Assembly: GCA_030596465.1 (NCBI GenBank)
Contig: JAUVJW010000129.1
Coordinates: forward strand, 1-6,078
Direction of reading: 5' to 3'
From: Candidatus Fermentibacteraceae bacterium
GTDB taxonomy: Bacteria > Fermentibacterota > Fermentibacteria > Fermentibacterales > JCC-6
DNA: 6,078 nt
Below, piece by piece: positions 6,001-6,078 of this stretch. Below the pieces are notes generated by a model, which worked only from the letters and a program-made list of their open reading frames with translations, had not been told where the DNA came from and searched no databases. The position numbers were made by a program, and so were the translations under genes. Position 1 is the stretch's first letter, and each line of letters starts with the position of its first letter.

Positions 6001-6078
6001 GTAAAACGAAATGAAGAAAAAGTTGGAAGGAACGATCCCTGTCCGTGCGGCAGTGGAAAGAAATACAAACAATGCTGC
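3064..6078 (+). CDS. secA: SecA preprotein translocase ATPase (3' end cut by window)
   Basis: 1005 codons are visible with no stop. SecA is the cytoplasmic ATPase motor that drives unfolded preproteins through SecYEG. Landmarks in order: the YDVQLKGG / HRGMITEM region, Walker A ATGEGKT (118-124, K123), VTVNDYL (174-180), Walker B DEVD (254-257) followed by IDEARTPLIISG, NYFRMYGKLAGMTGTAE (around 508-525), NMAGRGTD (635-642), QLRGRSGRQGD (680-690), LLEYDDVVNRQR (around 755-766), WKDHLYALDHLKSG (from 883), a basic Gly-rich linker, and the C-terminal zinc motif with C993, C995, C1004 and C1005. The zinc motif normally ends one or a few residues later, so almost nothing is missing. The protein is about 100 residues longer than E. 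coli SecA (901), mainly from an insertion of about 30 residues at 137-167 and one of about 60 residues between 273 and 368. The second resembles the insertion I recall in Bacteroidetes-type SecA. Confidence 0.98.
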   Translation, partial: MGMIGKFFKIIMGDSQAKLMKSLQPLVDQINSDFADLSVLSDQELKDKTRQFRIRLLKGEEPDELLSEAFAVVKEVCRRNLGVDWDVSGHSTEWNMVPYDVQLKGGIVLHRGMITEMATGEGKTLVAVLPMYLNGLELNPEWKEKATLLYGEDYDKWVFEPIDEVPVGAGAHLVTVNDYLAVRDARWMGPIYEYMGFSIGCIQGGMTPDQRREQYNCDITYGTNSEFGFDYLRDNMAVRLEQRVQRRYHYAIVDEVDSVLIDEARTPLIISGAVARNRNRYIEYRSVVARLVRKQAEHVNSIVADANDLWESGDHHDAATLYLKARRGAPKHRRLAKAMRNPDKVAAVKRIEGERLRDKNIHLLDEGLYFAIDEREKSVSVSDLGRKLLSPEDPDFFLITDIGDDMAELEIQDISDQEKLERKKQIYESHSSKAEALHNIDQLLKAYQLYEIDIEYVLDEGRVVIVDQFTGRPMPGRRFSDGLHEALEAKENVEIRNETQTLATITIQNYFRMYGKLAGMTGTAETEAEEFGSIYNVDVAVVPTNRPIARIDHNDRVFATKREKYGAIIDEIGRRHDMGQPVLVGTVSVEVSELLSKLLKRRKIIHSVLNAKHHQQEAEIISRAGQKGSVTIATNMAGRGTDIKIAEEVKAIGTPEGNQTEGGLFVIGTERHESRRIDRQLRGRSGRQGDRGGSRFYLSLEDDLFRLFASEKIIDFLKKSQEKEGEPIEHALLTKSIEQAQKRVEQYHFGIRKHLLEYDDVVNRQREVIYEKRLQALTGEGLDEEIQEMTEAVVEHGLMEFIPDDSQTYEWNMEGVVVALRDISGAVFKLDGITEKFQNAEKLRLKLVGLVMDYYGKKKEKLGEKLALDLEKWSVLSSIDAKWKDHLYALDHLKSGIGLRAYAQRDPLVEYKKEAFGMFEELLDNVDKQAVRQVLSLWPASKIQRKQSPAGRAVHPGLRAPAGDQRSGRGRNAEGRQQTVKRNEEKVGRNDPCPCGSGKKYKQCC

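Noticed and set aside
1..6078. CRISPR arrays, tRNA or rRNA genes, insertion sequences
   Set aside because: No regularly spaced repeats, RNA gene signatures, transposase genes or terminal inverted repeats were seen; almost all of the window is coding.

Overview
The window holds two adjacent transcription units on the + strand and no convincing minus-strand gene. The organism looks like a diderm bacterium of the FCB (Fibrobacteres-Chlorobi-Bacteroidetes) superphylum or a neighbouring uncultivated phylum. This is inferred from the SecA, which carries an insertion of about 60 residues in the protein cross-linking domain like the one I recall in Bacteroidetes-type SecA, and from predicted outer-membrane and lipoprotein-type products. 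I cannot place it more precisely.

Left unit (1-1363): three tightly overlapping genes that look like the distal end of a peptide-modification (RiPP-like) cassette. They are the C-terminal part of a radical SAM protein with a perfect seven-cysteine SPASM domain, a compact HprK-like P-loop protein, and a small S26-type peptidase-like protein with a Ser/His pair and no N-terminal membrane anchor. Gene overlaps (ATGA, then GTGA) suggest translational coupling. The radical SAM core, and any precursor peptide or PqqD-like recognition protein, would lie upstream of the window. The substrate is unknown.

Intergenic region (1364-1448): a good sigma70-type promoter (TTGACT, 17 bp, TAATAT) and a strong Shine-Dalgarno open the second unit.

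Right unit (1449-6078): a small exported protein of beta-rich character, a TPR protein, a YfiM-like small lipoprotein, and secA, which is complete except for its last one or few codons. The TPR frame is open from directly after the TAG of the preceding gene at 1844 and has no ATG, GTG or TTG until 2121. Its most plausible start is an ACG at 1845, 8 nt downstream of a GGAG. A mutated start, a sequence error or amber readthrough are alternatives. Its stop overlaps the YfiM-like start by 4 nt, and the YfiM-like stop overlaps the secA start by 1 nt, so the envelope genes and secA are probably co-translated.

The least ordinary parts are the SPASM / HprK-like / S26-like trio, the missing start codon of the TPR gene, and an insertion of about 30 residues in nucleotide-binding domain 1 of SecA.
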